This document shows, one piece after another, positions 1 to 6,327 of a stretch of DNA of 9,226 nucleotides (position 1 is its first letter; each line of letters starts with the position of its first letter). The stretch is taken from positions 1 to 9,226 of the forward strand of contig JAGFXQ010000151.1 of the NCBI GenBank assembly GCA_017861355.1, written 5' to 3'. This DNA is from Bacillota bacterium (GTDB lineage: Bacteria > Bacillota > Clostridia > Lachnospirales > Lachnospiraceae). The translations under genes were made by a program, and so were the position numbers. The notes under the pieces were generated by a model that worked only from the letters and a program-made list of their open reading frames with translations, was not told where the DNA came from and ran no database searches.

Positions 1-55
1 CAGATATACGCTAATTATTTGTCAACGAATTTCTTTCAGCGTCTGATTATTTATT

Positions 56-92
56 TATACAAAAAGAGGCTTTCGATAAACGAAAGCCTCTT
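56..92 (-). terminator. Rho-independent terminator of the arsenic-type operon
   Basis: A perfect 12-bp inverted repeat (arms 64-75 and 81-92, AAGAGGCTTTCG/CGAAAGCCTCTT) encloses a 5-nt loop. Read on the minus strand it is followed by TTTTTGT. It starts 8 nt after the acr3 stop codon, so it ends the three-gene operon. The plus-strand reading has no comparable T tract. Positions 1-55 hold nothing I can assign. Confidence 0.93.
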
Positions 93-100
93 GTACTGTT

Positions 101-1147
101 CTATTTTGGAAACCAATGTGTTGTCTTATTCGCTATCTTAACCAGGATCAACATAACCGGTACTTCTGTCAGTACTCCTACAACCGTAGCCAATGCTGCC
201 GGAGAAGTAGTTCCAAATAGTGCGATCGCAACTGCTACGGACAATTCGAAGAAGTTTGAAGCGCCGATCATACCCGCGGGTGCAGCGATATTATGTGGAA
301 GCTTAAGCAGTCTACAGGGCAGATAGGATAGAAAGAAGATGAAGAAGGTCTGTATCGTCAACGGCACTGCTATTAATAGTATATGGAGCGGGTTTGCAAG
401 AAATACTTCTCCCTGGAATGCAAATAATAGAATGAGGGTAAGTAATAATCCGGTAATGGTGACGTTATCGAACTTAGGAAGGAATTGCTTCTCAAAGTAT
501 TCCACACCCCGATGCCTGGTTATTAATATTCTCGTCAGGATTCCCCCACCAAGAGGAATTACGACAAACAATACGACAGACAGAATCAATGTATCCCACG
601 GAACACTGACTTTACTGATACCAAGCAGGAATTTTACGATTGGTACAAAAGCGACCAGAATGATCAAGTCATTGGTTGCTACCTGAACTACAGTATAAGC
701 CGGATTGCCTTTCGTCAGTGTACTCCAGACAAATACCATCGCAGTACAAGGCGCCGCTCCTAAGAGAATTGCTCCGGCGAGATATTCCTTCGCCAGTTCC
801 GGAGTAATATAATTCTTGAATACAACGTATAAGAAGAAAGAAGCTATCGCATACATCGTAAAGGGTTTGATCAGCCAATTAGCGATCCAGGTTACAAATA
901 ATCCTTTTGGGTTCTTTCCTACATTCTTAATACTTTGAAAATCCACCTTCATCATCATCGGATAGATCATAATCCAAATCAGGATTGCGGTTGGTATCGA
1001 TACCTTGGCATATTCAAACCGGTTTAAGAATTCAGGAATTCCCGGCAAAAACTTACCGATTAAGACTCCCACCACCATGCATAATGCAACCCAGATGGAT
1101 AAATACTTTTGAAAGAAACCAATACCTTCCATATTTTGATTTTTCAT
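101..1147 (-). CDS. acr3: Acr3-type arsenite efflux permease
   Basis: This is a 348-residue integral membrane protein of the Acr3 (BASS superfamily) arsenite efflux family, which extrudes As(III), and in some members Sb(III), across the cytoplasmic membrane using the proton gradient. About ten hydrophobic segments are visible, matching the family's usual ten helices and length. The family signature around GAAPCTAMVFVWS places a cysteine at residue 134. Glu328 lies in the last helices (GVLTEVP). By family knowledge, the equivalent Cys and Glu are essential in characterised Acr3 proteins. The start is supported by AAGGAGA seven bases upstream. It is the last gene of a minus-strand operon behind a COG0701 permease and a thioredoxin-like gene, and a terminator follows it immediately. 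No arsC arsenate reductase gene is visible in the window. Confidence 0.95.
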   Translation of the reverse strand: MKNQNMEGIGFFQKYLSIWVALCMVVGVLIGKFLPGIPEFLNRFEYAKVSIPTAILIWIMIYPMMMKVDFQSIKNVGKNPKGLFVTWIANWLIKPFTMYAIASFFLYVVFKNYITPELAKEYLAGAILLGAAPCTAMVFVWSTLTKGNPAYTVVQVATNDLIILVAFVPIVKFLLGISKVSVPWDTLILSVVLFVVIPLGGGILTRILITRHRGVEYFEKQFLPKFDNVTITGLLLTLILLFAFQGEVFLANPLHILLIAVPLTIQTFFIFFLSYLPCRLLKLPHNIAAPAGMIGASNFFELSVAVAIALFGTTSPAALATVVGVLTEVPVMLILVKIANKTTHWFPK

Positions 1148-1204
1148 TCAACACTCTCCTTATAGACAGACTTTTCTATAACTGAAATTGAAATTAAATT
1201 AAAG

Positions 1205-1558
1205 CTATTTCACCTTCTCCAGTAACTTCACTGCTTCTTCTGTCTTAAGAACTTTACCATAGGATAGAACTTTACCCCCTGCCACCAGTGCCGGTGTTGT
1301 CATTACACCATAAGCAGCAATCTGTGAGAAATCCGTCACATGTTCAATCGTTGTATCCATTCCCAACTGTACTAATGCAGCTTTCACGTTCTCCTCCAGC
1401 TGGTTGCATTTTGCACATCCAGAGCCAAGAACCTTGATAAATGCTCCCTCCTGATTTGCTTTGACTGCTTTCTCCATTGATTCAGCATCACATGCACCAT
1501 TGCAGCAACAGCCGCTTTTCTCTTCTTCTTTTTTCTTCCCTAAACCAAAGATCGCCAT
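1205..1558 (-). CDS. Thioredoxin-like small redox protein with N-terminal cysteine cluster
   Basis: This 117-residue soluble protein has two parts. Residues about 40-117 form a small thioredoxin/glutaredoxin-like fold of the TM0996/MTH895 'redox-active disulfide' type, with CAKC at residues 48-51 and the cis-proline motif TTPALV (Pro89). Residues 1-39 are an extension: a short hydrophobic start, a lysine/glutamate stretch, then CCCNGAC (Cys17, 18, 19 and 23). In this family the disulfide protein is commonly encoded beside COG0701 permeases. I infer that it passes a thiol-bound metalloid or reducing equivalents to one of the flanking transporters. The cysteine cluster could bind As(III) or another soft metal, but this is not shown by the sequence. 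AAAGGAG lies eight bases before the ATG. The gap to the upstream permease gene is only 15 bp, so the two are co-transcribed. Confidence 0.9.
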   Translation of the reverse strand: MAIFGLGKKKEEEKSGCCCNGACDAESMEKAVKANQEGAFIKVLGSGCAKCNQLEENVKAALVQLGMDTTIEHVTDFSQIAAYGVMTTPALVAGGKVLSYGKVLKTEEAVKLLEKVK

Positions 1559-1573
1559 AATTATTACTCCTTT

Positions 1574-2578
1574 TTAAATTAATAGAAAACTAAATGCATT
1601 CAGAAGATATCCGATCACAATAATACCCAGGGTTACTATCGCGATAAACGTAAATAATAATTTGGTTTTCACCACTTTCTTCAACATTATCATAGAAGGT
1701 AAGCTTAAAGCGGTTACTCCCATCATAAAGGATAGAATTGTGCCCACTCCTACCCCTTTGGATAATAAAGCTTCCGCTATCGGTATCGTTCCAAAGATAT
1801 CCGCATACATCGGGACACCTACCACCGTTGCGATGAGAACAGAGAAAGGATTATTCACTCCTAAGATTGTCTGGATGATCTCAGTCGGTATCCAGTTATG
1901 AATGATCGCTCCGATCGCAACCCCTGCCAGGATATAGAGGAATACCTTCTTCACGGTAGCCTGAACCTGTTCGGAGGCGTAAAGCATCCTATCTTTTCTT
2001 GATAAATCAGGAGCTTCGATATCTACCATTGCACCGGTATTTACAAAACGCTCCACTTGACTCTCCATACCCAGTTTATCAATCACCGTACCGCCAATCA
2101 CCGCAAGAATCAGACCAACAGCTACATATACAAGTGCTATTTTGGTACCGAATACACTCATCAGAAGAACTAGGGCACCCAAGTCGACCAAGGGTGAGGA
2201 GATCAGGAAGGAAAAGGTCACCCCGACCGGCAAGCCAGCGTTCGTGAAGCCTATGAATAAAGGAATGGAAGAACAGCTGCAAAAGGGTGTCACCGTTCCT
2301 AATAAAGCGCTAAGTATATTTGCTCTTAAGCCATGGAATCTTCCAAGGATCTTCTTTGTACGTTCCGGAGGAAAATAACTCTGAATATAGGAAATGATAA
2401 ATATTAAAACGGATAATAATATCAGAATCTTGATTGTGTCATAGAGGAAGAACTGAATACTGCCTCCCACTCTGGAGGAAAGATCCAGTCCGGTCAGAGA
2501 CAACCCTTCACCAATTAATTCATTCAGCCATTTCATTCCAAGAAGCTGGTTTTGGATAAAATCCCATACTGCTTTCAT
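1574..2578 (-). CDS. One-piece COG0701 (DUF318/ArsP-like) permease
   Basis: This 334-residue polytopic membrane protein belongs to the COG0701/PF03773 permease family, which includes ArsP, an exporter of trivalent organoarsenicals. It has two homologous halves. The first contains PFCSCSSIPLF (Cys100 and Cys102) followed by GLPVGVTFSFLISSP. The second contains GVPMYADIFGTIPIAEALLSKG followed by FMMGVTALSLPSMIMLKK. A hydrophilic linker (about residues 170-210) separates them. The Cys pair resembles the cysteines implicated in substrate recognition by ArsP, but the true substrate (organoarsenical, arsenite or another metalloid) cannot be decided from sequence. The ATG follows AAGGAAGG at 7 nt. 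It is the first gene of the operon, directly behind a strong promoter with a repressor-like dyad. No ArsR gene adjoins it. A two-gene version of the same family lies at 8242-9226. Confidence 0.92.
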   Translation of the reverse strand: MKAVWDFIQNQLLGMKWLNELIGEGLSLTGLDLSSRVGGSIQFFLYDTIKILILLSVLIFIISYIQSYFPPERTKKILGRFHGLRANILSALLGTVTPFCSCSSIPLFIGFTNAGLPVGVTFSFLISSPLVDLGALVLLMSVFGTKIALVYVAVGLILAVIGGTVIDKLGMESQVERFVNTGAMVDIEAPDLSRKDRMLYASEQVQATVKKVFLYILAGVAIGAIIHNWIPTEIIQTILGVNNPFSVLIATVVGVPMYADIFGTIPIAEALLSKGVGVGTILSFMMGVTALSLPSMIMLKKVVKTKLLFTFIAIVTLGIIVIGYLLNAFSFLLI

Positions 2579-2609
2579 TTATGTACCTTCCTTTTTTACA
2601 TTGATATCT

Positions 2610-2653
2610 ATCTATATGATTCTAATTATATCGATCACATAGATATTTGTCAA
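2610..2653 (-). promoter_or_regulatory. Sigma-A promoter with embedded ArsR/SmtB-like operator
   Basis: On the minus strand the -35 TTGACA (2648-2653) is separated by 17 bp from the -10 TATAAT (2625-2630), a perfect consensus match. An inverted repeat with 11-bp arms (ATCTATATGAT at 2610-2620, ATCACATAGAT at 2634-2644, 10 of 11 paired, 13-bp spacer) brackets the -10 box. A bound dimer would block polymerase. This geometry is typical of ArsR/SmtB-family repression of metalloid operons; the identity of the repressor is inference. Transcription should begin near 2618, and AAGGAAGG (2586-2593) precedes the permease ATG. Confidence 0.85.
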
Positions 2654-2723
2654 TATATACTCCATATATTTTTTACAGCATATATCGGTAAGAGTTTACA
2701 TGAAATTATCCATTAATCATATC

Positions 2724-4046
2724 TCAGCGGAGGGTCAGATGATTATGGTTGTCCTTTCCATCCTCCAGAACACTGAGGATATAATTCTTCGTTCTTACGG
2801 AAGGATCCGCTGTTTCCCAGAGATGGTAGCCCTCGGATGCCAGTATCTCCTCTCGAACCTTATCAATGGTTCCTGCAAAATAGTTGAGATTGAGTTTACC
2901 CATCGTCTCAGCCATCATTTGCTTTTCTTTGTCCGTATAACCTTCCACCTCAGCTAATCTATCCTTTGCCTTCTTTAATGAGGCTTCTGAATAATATGCT
3001 TTGGAATAATCGGAAAAACCGGTTAGATTCTCATCCTCTATTCCTTCTGCTTTTGCCCAACCCTCTACATCCACGAGCGATGTATTATAATCGAACCCAT
3101 CGGTCGGATCAAAGGTTAATATTCCATATTGAACCGGGTATACTCCCAGAGAACCCGTGGCGATATCATAGATTGGATGATCCGTTCCATCGGACTTAAT
3201 ATTCTGAAGATGGATATGACCGCTGAATACCAGCTGGATTCCGCATTCCTTGAATACCTCCAGGGCTTCCTCATTGTTATCCAGGGTAAACCCTTTGTTA
3301 AGGACTTTACTATGGTCGAGTAGATTATGGTGCATCACCGCTACCAACCGTGCATTTTCATTTTTCGCCTGCTCACCACACTTACGAATCCATGCTAAGG
3401 TCTCCGGTGAAAGTTCTCCATTTATCATCGGATTTCCCATCAGTTCATTGAATTCAGAGATACTGGTATCAAGCATCAACAGCCACAGATCCTTGGAGGG
3501 TGTCGCCAGATAACTAAGAGAACCTTCGTCTCTCGAGACTGCTTCTGTATAGCCAAAATCTTGATAAATATCTGCGAAGTCCTCCGGGGTAATCGAATCG
3601 GTAACATATTGTTCTGAACCTTGAAAACCTCTTGCCCAGGGATTCTTAATATCATGATTACCGGGGATGACATAAATCTTCGTGCCAGTCTCTTGCTCGA
3701 TTGACTCCAGCTTATCGGCCAGTTCCTTATGACTCGCTTTCTCTCCGTTATTTGTTAAGTCACCGCTGATAATTAATACGTCGGGCTTTTGACCATTGAC
3801 ATCCCGGATAAATGCATTCGTAATCGGATCAATATAACGAAGGAATTTTCCATCACTATTTGTCATATACTTCTGGAATGCTTCCCCGTTATCATTGAGC
3901 TCCGGTGCAAGATAATGAATATCCGAAGCAACAAACAAGGTCAGCTTGTCCGGCTCCTTACTCTGATTGTTTGCAAAGCTACAGCCTGCAGCTGCAAGCA
4001 ATAACAGGGATGACAAAGCCAGCATCCATTTCTTTTTATTTATCAT
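2724..4046 (-). CDS. Secreted calcineurin-like metallophosphoesterase lipoprotein
   Basis: This 440-residue protein is exported as a lipoprotein. It has a lysine-rich start, a hydrophobic stretch, and a lipobox ending AAAGC with Cys22 as the lipidated residue, so it acts on the outer face of the membrane. The metallophosphoesterase domain (about 34-315) shows the metal-binding motifs in order: SDIHY (Asp42, His44), GDLTNN (Asp96), GNHD (Asn130, His131), HH (239-240) and GHIH (His277, His279). All expected dinuclear-metal ligands are present, so it should be active. The substrate is unknown; phosphomonoesters, phosphodiesters or nucleotides are all possible. The C-terminal roughly 120 residues are charged and helical-looking, with no motif I recognise. 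GAGGTAG precedes the ATG. A long leader with direct repeats lies upstream. I see no clear terminator between its stop and the arsenic operon promoter. Confidence 0.92.
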   Translation of the reverse strand: MINKKKWMLALSSLLLLAAAGCSFANNQSKEPDKLTLFVASDIHYLAPELNDNGEAFQKYMTNSDGKFLRYIDPITNAFIRDVNGQKPDVLIISGDLTNNGEKASHKELADKLESIEQETGTKIYVIPGNHDIKNPWARGFQGSEQYVTDSITPEDFADIYQDFGYTEAVSRDEGSLSYLATPSKDLWLLMLDTSISEFNELMGNPMINGELSPETLAWIRKCGEQAKNENARLVAVMHHNLLDHSKVLNKGFTLDNNEEALEVFKECGIQLVFSGHIHLQNIKSDGTDHPIYDIATGSLGVYPVQYGILTFDPTDGFDYNTSLVDVEGWAKAEGIEDENLTGFSDYSKAYYSEASLKKAKDRLAEVEGYTDKEKQMMAETMGKLNLNYFAGTIDKVREEILASEGYHLWETADPSVRTKNYILSVLEDGKDNHNHLTLR

Positions 4047-4078
4047 ATCTACCTCATATTTTCTGTTTTTCTATTCTG

Positions 4079-4194
4079 TTTACTTATCTTATTGTCCGTT
4101 AAGTTTGTTCTTATGATTGTTTTTTCTTATTGTTGTTTCTGTTAATCTTTTTTATTTACTTATCTTATTGTCAGATGCGATTGTTCTTATGATT
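4079..4194. repeat. Pair of 40-bp direct repeats in the metallophosphoesterase leader
   Basis: Copies at 4079-4118 and 4155-4194 are the same length. Each has an identical 18-bp block (starting TTTACTTATC) and an identical 14-bp block (TTGTTCTTATGATT), around a divergent 8-bp centre. The copies start 76 bp apart. Between them is a further CTTATTGTT echo of the core. The conserved blocks with a variable centre look more like two binding sites for one factor than a random duplication, but no protein can be named. Confidence 0.85.
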
Positions 4195-4203
4195 ATCAGT
4201 ATA

Positions 4204-4232
4204 TCTATAATACTCTCCGCATGTCTAATCAA
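4204..4232 (-). promoter_or_regulatory. Candidate promoter for the metallophosphoesterase gene
   Basis: On the minus strand, TTGATT (4227-4232) and TATAGA (4204-4209) are 17 bp apart. This sits just downstream of the isomerase stop codon. If it is used, the mRNA leader is about 150 nt and contains both 40-bp repeats. Each box departs from consensus by two bases, so the call is tentative. Confidence 0.4.
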
Positions 4233-4236
4233 TAAA

Positions 4237-5085
4237 TCATAGTGCCTCTTCCAGTACACGATAGGATATTCGCATATCCTCCATGATATCATCATCGCTG
4301 GCATCCTGGTCAATCAGGACAGTGACACCGGGCTGTAATTGCGGTAAACAGCCAAGAATATCTCCTACCTTCAATGCTCCGTCACCTAAGCAGGCGAAGA
4401 TCGCCCCATCCGTTCTGGTTGCGAAATCCTTCTTCAAATCTTTAAAATGAATAGAGCGAACATAATCCTTCACCTGAAGAAGATAGGTCACCGGATCCAT
4501 TCCTCCATACAACGCCCAGCCAACATCGATTTGTGCTCCGACCTTCTCTTCCTTGCATAGATCCAGGATAGCGGAAAGAATCGGGACCTGTTCACCGTTA
4601 TGTTTCACCCGGTTCTTAATCTCTGAACCATTGTTATGAATCCAGAGCTCAACACCATTACTCTTTAGTCTGTGTGCTAGCTGCTTACACAGATCGGCAA
4701 AGTTGAGATAATCTGATACAATAGTTTCTTGATTACAATTCACTGCATAGGCAGTGATATGATTGGCTTGTGCAGTCGCAATCATCCGATCGGCAACATT
4801 TAACATATCCTTTGCAAAAACATGGACAGAGGAAAGGGATAAGCCATACTTGTCCATCTGTCTCAGATATTCCGGCAGCTCCTCCGGCTTCCATAGAATA
4901 TCAGCCAGATGCGCCATGAAATCATTGCCTTGTGCCCGTGCCTCTTCTGCCATACTGATCGGGTCATCAAATAATACACAGGGCTCGATCTGACGATAGC
5001 CTGCAGATGCTAAGGTTCTGAAGAATCCGTCCGGATCCTTCTTACAATCGGTCATACACCCAAATATCTGAACTCCATATTCCAT
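4237..5085 (-). CDS. TIM-barrel sugar phosphate isomerase/epimerase-like protein
   Basis: This 282-residue cytoplasmic protein belongs to the AP-endonuclease-2/xylose-isomerase-like TIM-barrel superfamily (COG1082 type). Visible landmarks are RQIEP near strand 2 (Glu34), SSVHVF (His88), ELWIHNN (His150), QIDVGW (Asp187), SIHFKD (His213), LGDG (233-236) and LIDQD near the end (Asp259). These acidic and histidine positions match the usual divalent-metal site. The family isomerises or epimerises sugars, inositols or keto-acids; the substrate here cannot be named. Start choice: an ATG at 5091 directly abuts the AGGAGG (5092-5097) with no spacing, whereas the ATG at 5085 lies 6 nt from it, so I start there. 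It is apparently monocistronic. A perfect 9-bp dyad just upstream suggests control by a LacI- or GntR-like sugar regulator, which is inference. Confidence 0.85.
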   Translation of the reverse strand: MEYGVQIFGCMTDCKKDPDGFFRTLASAGYRQIEPCVLFDDPISMAEEARAQGNDFMAHLADILWKPEELPEYLRQMDKYGLSLSSVHVFAKDMLNVADRMIATAQANHITAYAVNCNQETIVSDYLNFADLCKQLAHRLKSNGVELWIHNNGSEIKNRVKHNGEQVPILSAILDLCKEEKVGAQIDVGWALYGGMDPVTYLLQVKDYVRSIHFKDLKKDFATRTDGAIFACLGDGALKVGDILGCLPQLQPGVTVLIDQDASDDDIMEDMRISYRVLEEAL

Positions 5086-5109
5086 ACTCATCCTCCTAAT
5101 TCATGACTG

Positions 5110-5129
5110 TGAAACGATTTATCGTTTCA
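5110..5129 (-). promoter_or_regulatory. Perfect operator-like palindrome upstream of the isomerase gene
   Basis: The arms TGAAACGAT (5110-5118) and ATCGTTTCA (5121-5129) pair perfectly across a TT spacer. The site lies 12 bp upstream of the ribosome binding site of the isomerase gene, where a bound repressor would act as a roadblock. The TGAAACG...CGTTTCA shape resembles LacI-family operators. No candidate regulator gene is visible in the window. There is no T tract, so it is not a terminator. Confidence 0.7.
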
Positions 5130-5199
5130 TCTTGTTTGTATCTGATTAATATTTAGGTACCCTTCATATTTAAAAGCCCCTTTATTACACGAATCATAA

Positions 5200-5228
5200 T
5201 TATTACCTATTATAACTAGAATGTCCAA
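5200..5228 (-). promoter_or_regulatory. Candidate promoter for the isomerase gene
   Basis: On the minus strand, TTGGAC (5223-5228) and TAATAA (5200-5205) are 17 bp apart. An alternative pair, TTGACT (5228-5233) with TATAAT (5209-5214), has better boxes but only a 13-bp spacer. Either would give a leader of roughly 100 nt that contains the 5110-5129 palindrome. Confidence 0.4.
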
Positions 5229-5256
5229 GTCAATCCATAGATAATCTTCTACTTTT

Positions 5257-5289
5257 CAATGTGACATTGTCACATTGACGTACGTCAAT
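5257..5289. promoter_or_regulatory. Two overlapping perfect palindromes
   Basis: Palindrome 1 (5257-5277) has 10-bp arms, CAATGTGACA and TGTCACATTG, around a single T. Palindrome 2 (5274-5289) is a 16-bp perfect palindrome, ATTGACGTACGTCAAT. They share the 4 bp ATTG at 5274-5277, so two dimers would compete or stack on the DNA. The pair lies 15 bp upstream of the -10 box of the Gly/Cys-rich gene and about 170 bp upstream of the divergent isomerase gene. Binding proteins are unknown; TGTGA-N5-TCACA differs from a CRP site by one spacer base. Confidence 0.8.
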
Positions 5290-5304
5290 ATATATACCCT
5301 ACCG

Positions 5305-5313
5305 CATATGATA
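5305..5313 (+). promoter_or_regulatory. Sporulation (sigma-E/K-like) -10 element
   Basis: CATATGATA fits the CATANNNTA -10 pattern used by mother-cell sigma factors. It lies 31 bp before the start codon of the small Gly/Cys-rich gene. Upstream, TCAATAT (5285-5291) sits about 13 bp away and resembles a weak sigma-E -35. No sigma-A promoter with acceptable spacing was found, which favours sporulation-stage expression. Confidence 0.5.
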
Positions 5314-5344
5314 AAGTATAAATAAAAAATATGGAGGCTCAAAT

Positions 5345-5572
5345 ATGAGTGATATGTCAACAACATCCTGTACGAGAAATAACAACTGTGATAACGGTCT
5401 TAGCCCAATTTTCTTAATCTTAATGCTAACGATGTGTGGTGGAAGTGGTGGTTTATTCGGAGGTGGCTGCGGAGGAGGCCAGGGGGGCTGCGGATTTGGC
5501 GGCTGTGATAACGGCTTAGATGGTATCTTACCCCTAATCCTAATCCTTTCCTTATGTGGAGGAGGCTTATAA
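5345..5572 (+). CDS. Small Gly/Cys-rich protein (chorion class high-cysteine HCB13-like)
   Basis: This 75-residue protein has six cysteines and a central Gly/Cys-rich tract (about 31-53) between two hydrophobic segments (about 20-30 and 59-70). It resembles the small clostridial proteins annotated 'chorion class high-cysteine protein 13'; I recognise the style rather than a proven homologue. An internal repeat is visible: CDNGL at residues 15-19 and 54-58, each followed by a Leu/Ile-rich run ending in CGG. A likely role is as a cross-linkable or self-assembling spore coat or envelope protein, which is inference. GGAGG lies 7 nt before the ATG, and a CATATGATA -10 box suggests mother-cell expression. 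An antisense proline-rich frame over the same bases is a shadow of the Gly codons. It is convergent with the peptidase gene that follows. Confidence 0.8.
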   Translation: MSDMSTTSCTRNNNCDNGLSPIFLILMLTMCGGSGGLFGGGCGGGQGGCGFGGCDNGLDGILPLILILSLCGGGL

Positions 5573-5601
5573 ACCAACGATAAAATAATACTTGTAATCC
5601 C

Positions 5602-5675
5602 GAAAGGCTATAAGCGCTCCATATTCACTGATCATATTTATGATCCACCACAGTGAAGAAGGCTTATAGCCTTTC
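5602..5675. terminator. Nested hairpin at the convergent gene junction
   Basis: The outer stem is 14 perfect bp (GAAAGGCTATAAGC at 5602-5615, GCTTATAGCCTTTC at 5662-5675). Inside lie a second 7-bp stem (TTCACTG 5624-5630, CAGTGAA 5651-5657) and a third (GATCATA 5630-5636, TATGATC 5639-5645, 2-nt loop). G5630 can belong to only one inner stem at a time. It probably ends transcription from both sides, but neither strand shows a strong U tract. The right arm includes the last codons and stop of the peptidase gene. Confidence 0.65.
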
Positions 5676-6272
5676 TTCTGTCAATAAGATCATTCCACCC
5701 TTATCCTTATAGCCGGTGTTCCATAGCTCCTTGAGTGACAGCCAATGATAATTCCCATAGGTTGCCACTTTAATCTGAAAGTTATCTTCGAATTCCTCAT
5801 AGCCTATGACCAAAAACCAATGCCATACGAAGTCACGCATCGCATAATTCTTATGCCTTAACAGAAGGAAGGGAATCGGCAGATCTAGATCAATCTGCTT
5901 ACGAACCGCTTCTTTTGCCTGCTCGTAGGGGAGATCCCCACTCAGTGGCTCAAGCCTCAACTTTTTTTCATTTGTCTGTTTCAGATAAGCGTCGAAACCG
6001 TTAACGAATAGCTCAAGAGTATTAATCCCTTGCATTCTTGGCCGAAGAAACGGTTTCATCCTCATTGCAAATTGAATATAAGAATCTTTACTCAACTGAT
6101 GAATATCATTTGGATAAAGGTGTTGTCTATTTCCGTGTAATGCAAGATAGATACAACTGTCACAGGCGGTTGCCGCCCCGCAGCCTCCCAGCTTCATCAT
6201 CGGATCTCGAAACCAGCTTTGGTTGCCGCCATATGCCTGATCTATTTTAAAATAAGCTAATTCTTTCTTCAT
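5664..6272 (-). CDS. C39/papain-like cysteine peptidase family protein
   Basis: This 202-residue protein has no signal peptide or membrane segment. It shows the layout of a papain-like (C39-type) peptidase: NQSWF with Gln18 as possible oxyanion-hole residue, LGGCGAATAC with Cys31 as nucleophile, FVWHWFLVIGY with His151 as base, and TYGNYHW with Asn174 as the third residue. Spacing and the hydrophobic run after the histidine fit this fold. No ABC transporter follows, so it is not a bacteriocin-exporter domain. It may instead process or cross-link a protein, or be a related transferase; the substrate is unknown. The start at 6272 is chosen because AGGAGG lies 5 nt upstream. An upstream in-frame ATG at 6323 would add 17 residues but has no ribosome binding site and falls against the preceding terminator. 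A TACAAT (-10-like) sits in that stretch without a good -35. Confidence 0.75.
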   Translation of the reverse strand: MKKELAYFKIDQAYGGNQSWFRDPMMKLGGCGAATACDSCIYLALHGNRQHLYPNDIHQLSKDSYIQFAMRMKPFLRPRMQGINTLELFVNGFDAYLKQTNEKKLRLEPLSGDLPYEQAKEAVRKQIDLDLPIPFLLLRHKNYAMRDFVWHWFLVIGYEEFEDNFQIKVATYGNYHWLSLKELWNTGYKDKGGMILLTEERL

Positions 6273-6327
6273 AGTTACCTCCTGTTGGAAACAAATATTG
6301 TACCGCGTTTCATTACGCATCACTAAG

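Noticed and set aside
339..686. 115-codon plus-strand frame inside the acr3 gene
   Set aside because: It overlaps a clear Acr3 coding region, and its translation shows no domain or ribosome binding site.
2652..2669. AT-rich inverted repeat AATATA...TATATT upstream of the arsenic operon -35
   Set aside because: It is short and low-complexity. It may act as an UP element but cannot be distinguished from background AT content.
4079..4194. The two 40-bp repeats as the start of a CRISPR array or insertion-sequence ends
   Set aside because: There are only two direct copies, the centre diverges rather than the ends, and there are no cas genes, no terminal inversion and no transposase.
5110..5129. 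Palindrome as a terminator for a transcript from the plus strand
   Set aside because: No T tract follows on either strand and the stem is AT-rich. Its position before a ribosome binding site fits an operator better.
5299..5577. 92-codon proline-rich frame antisense to the small Gly/Cys-rich gene
   Set aside because: The proline run is the complement of glycine codons. The plus-strand gene has a good ribosome binding site and promoter, while the antisense frame has neither.
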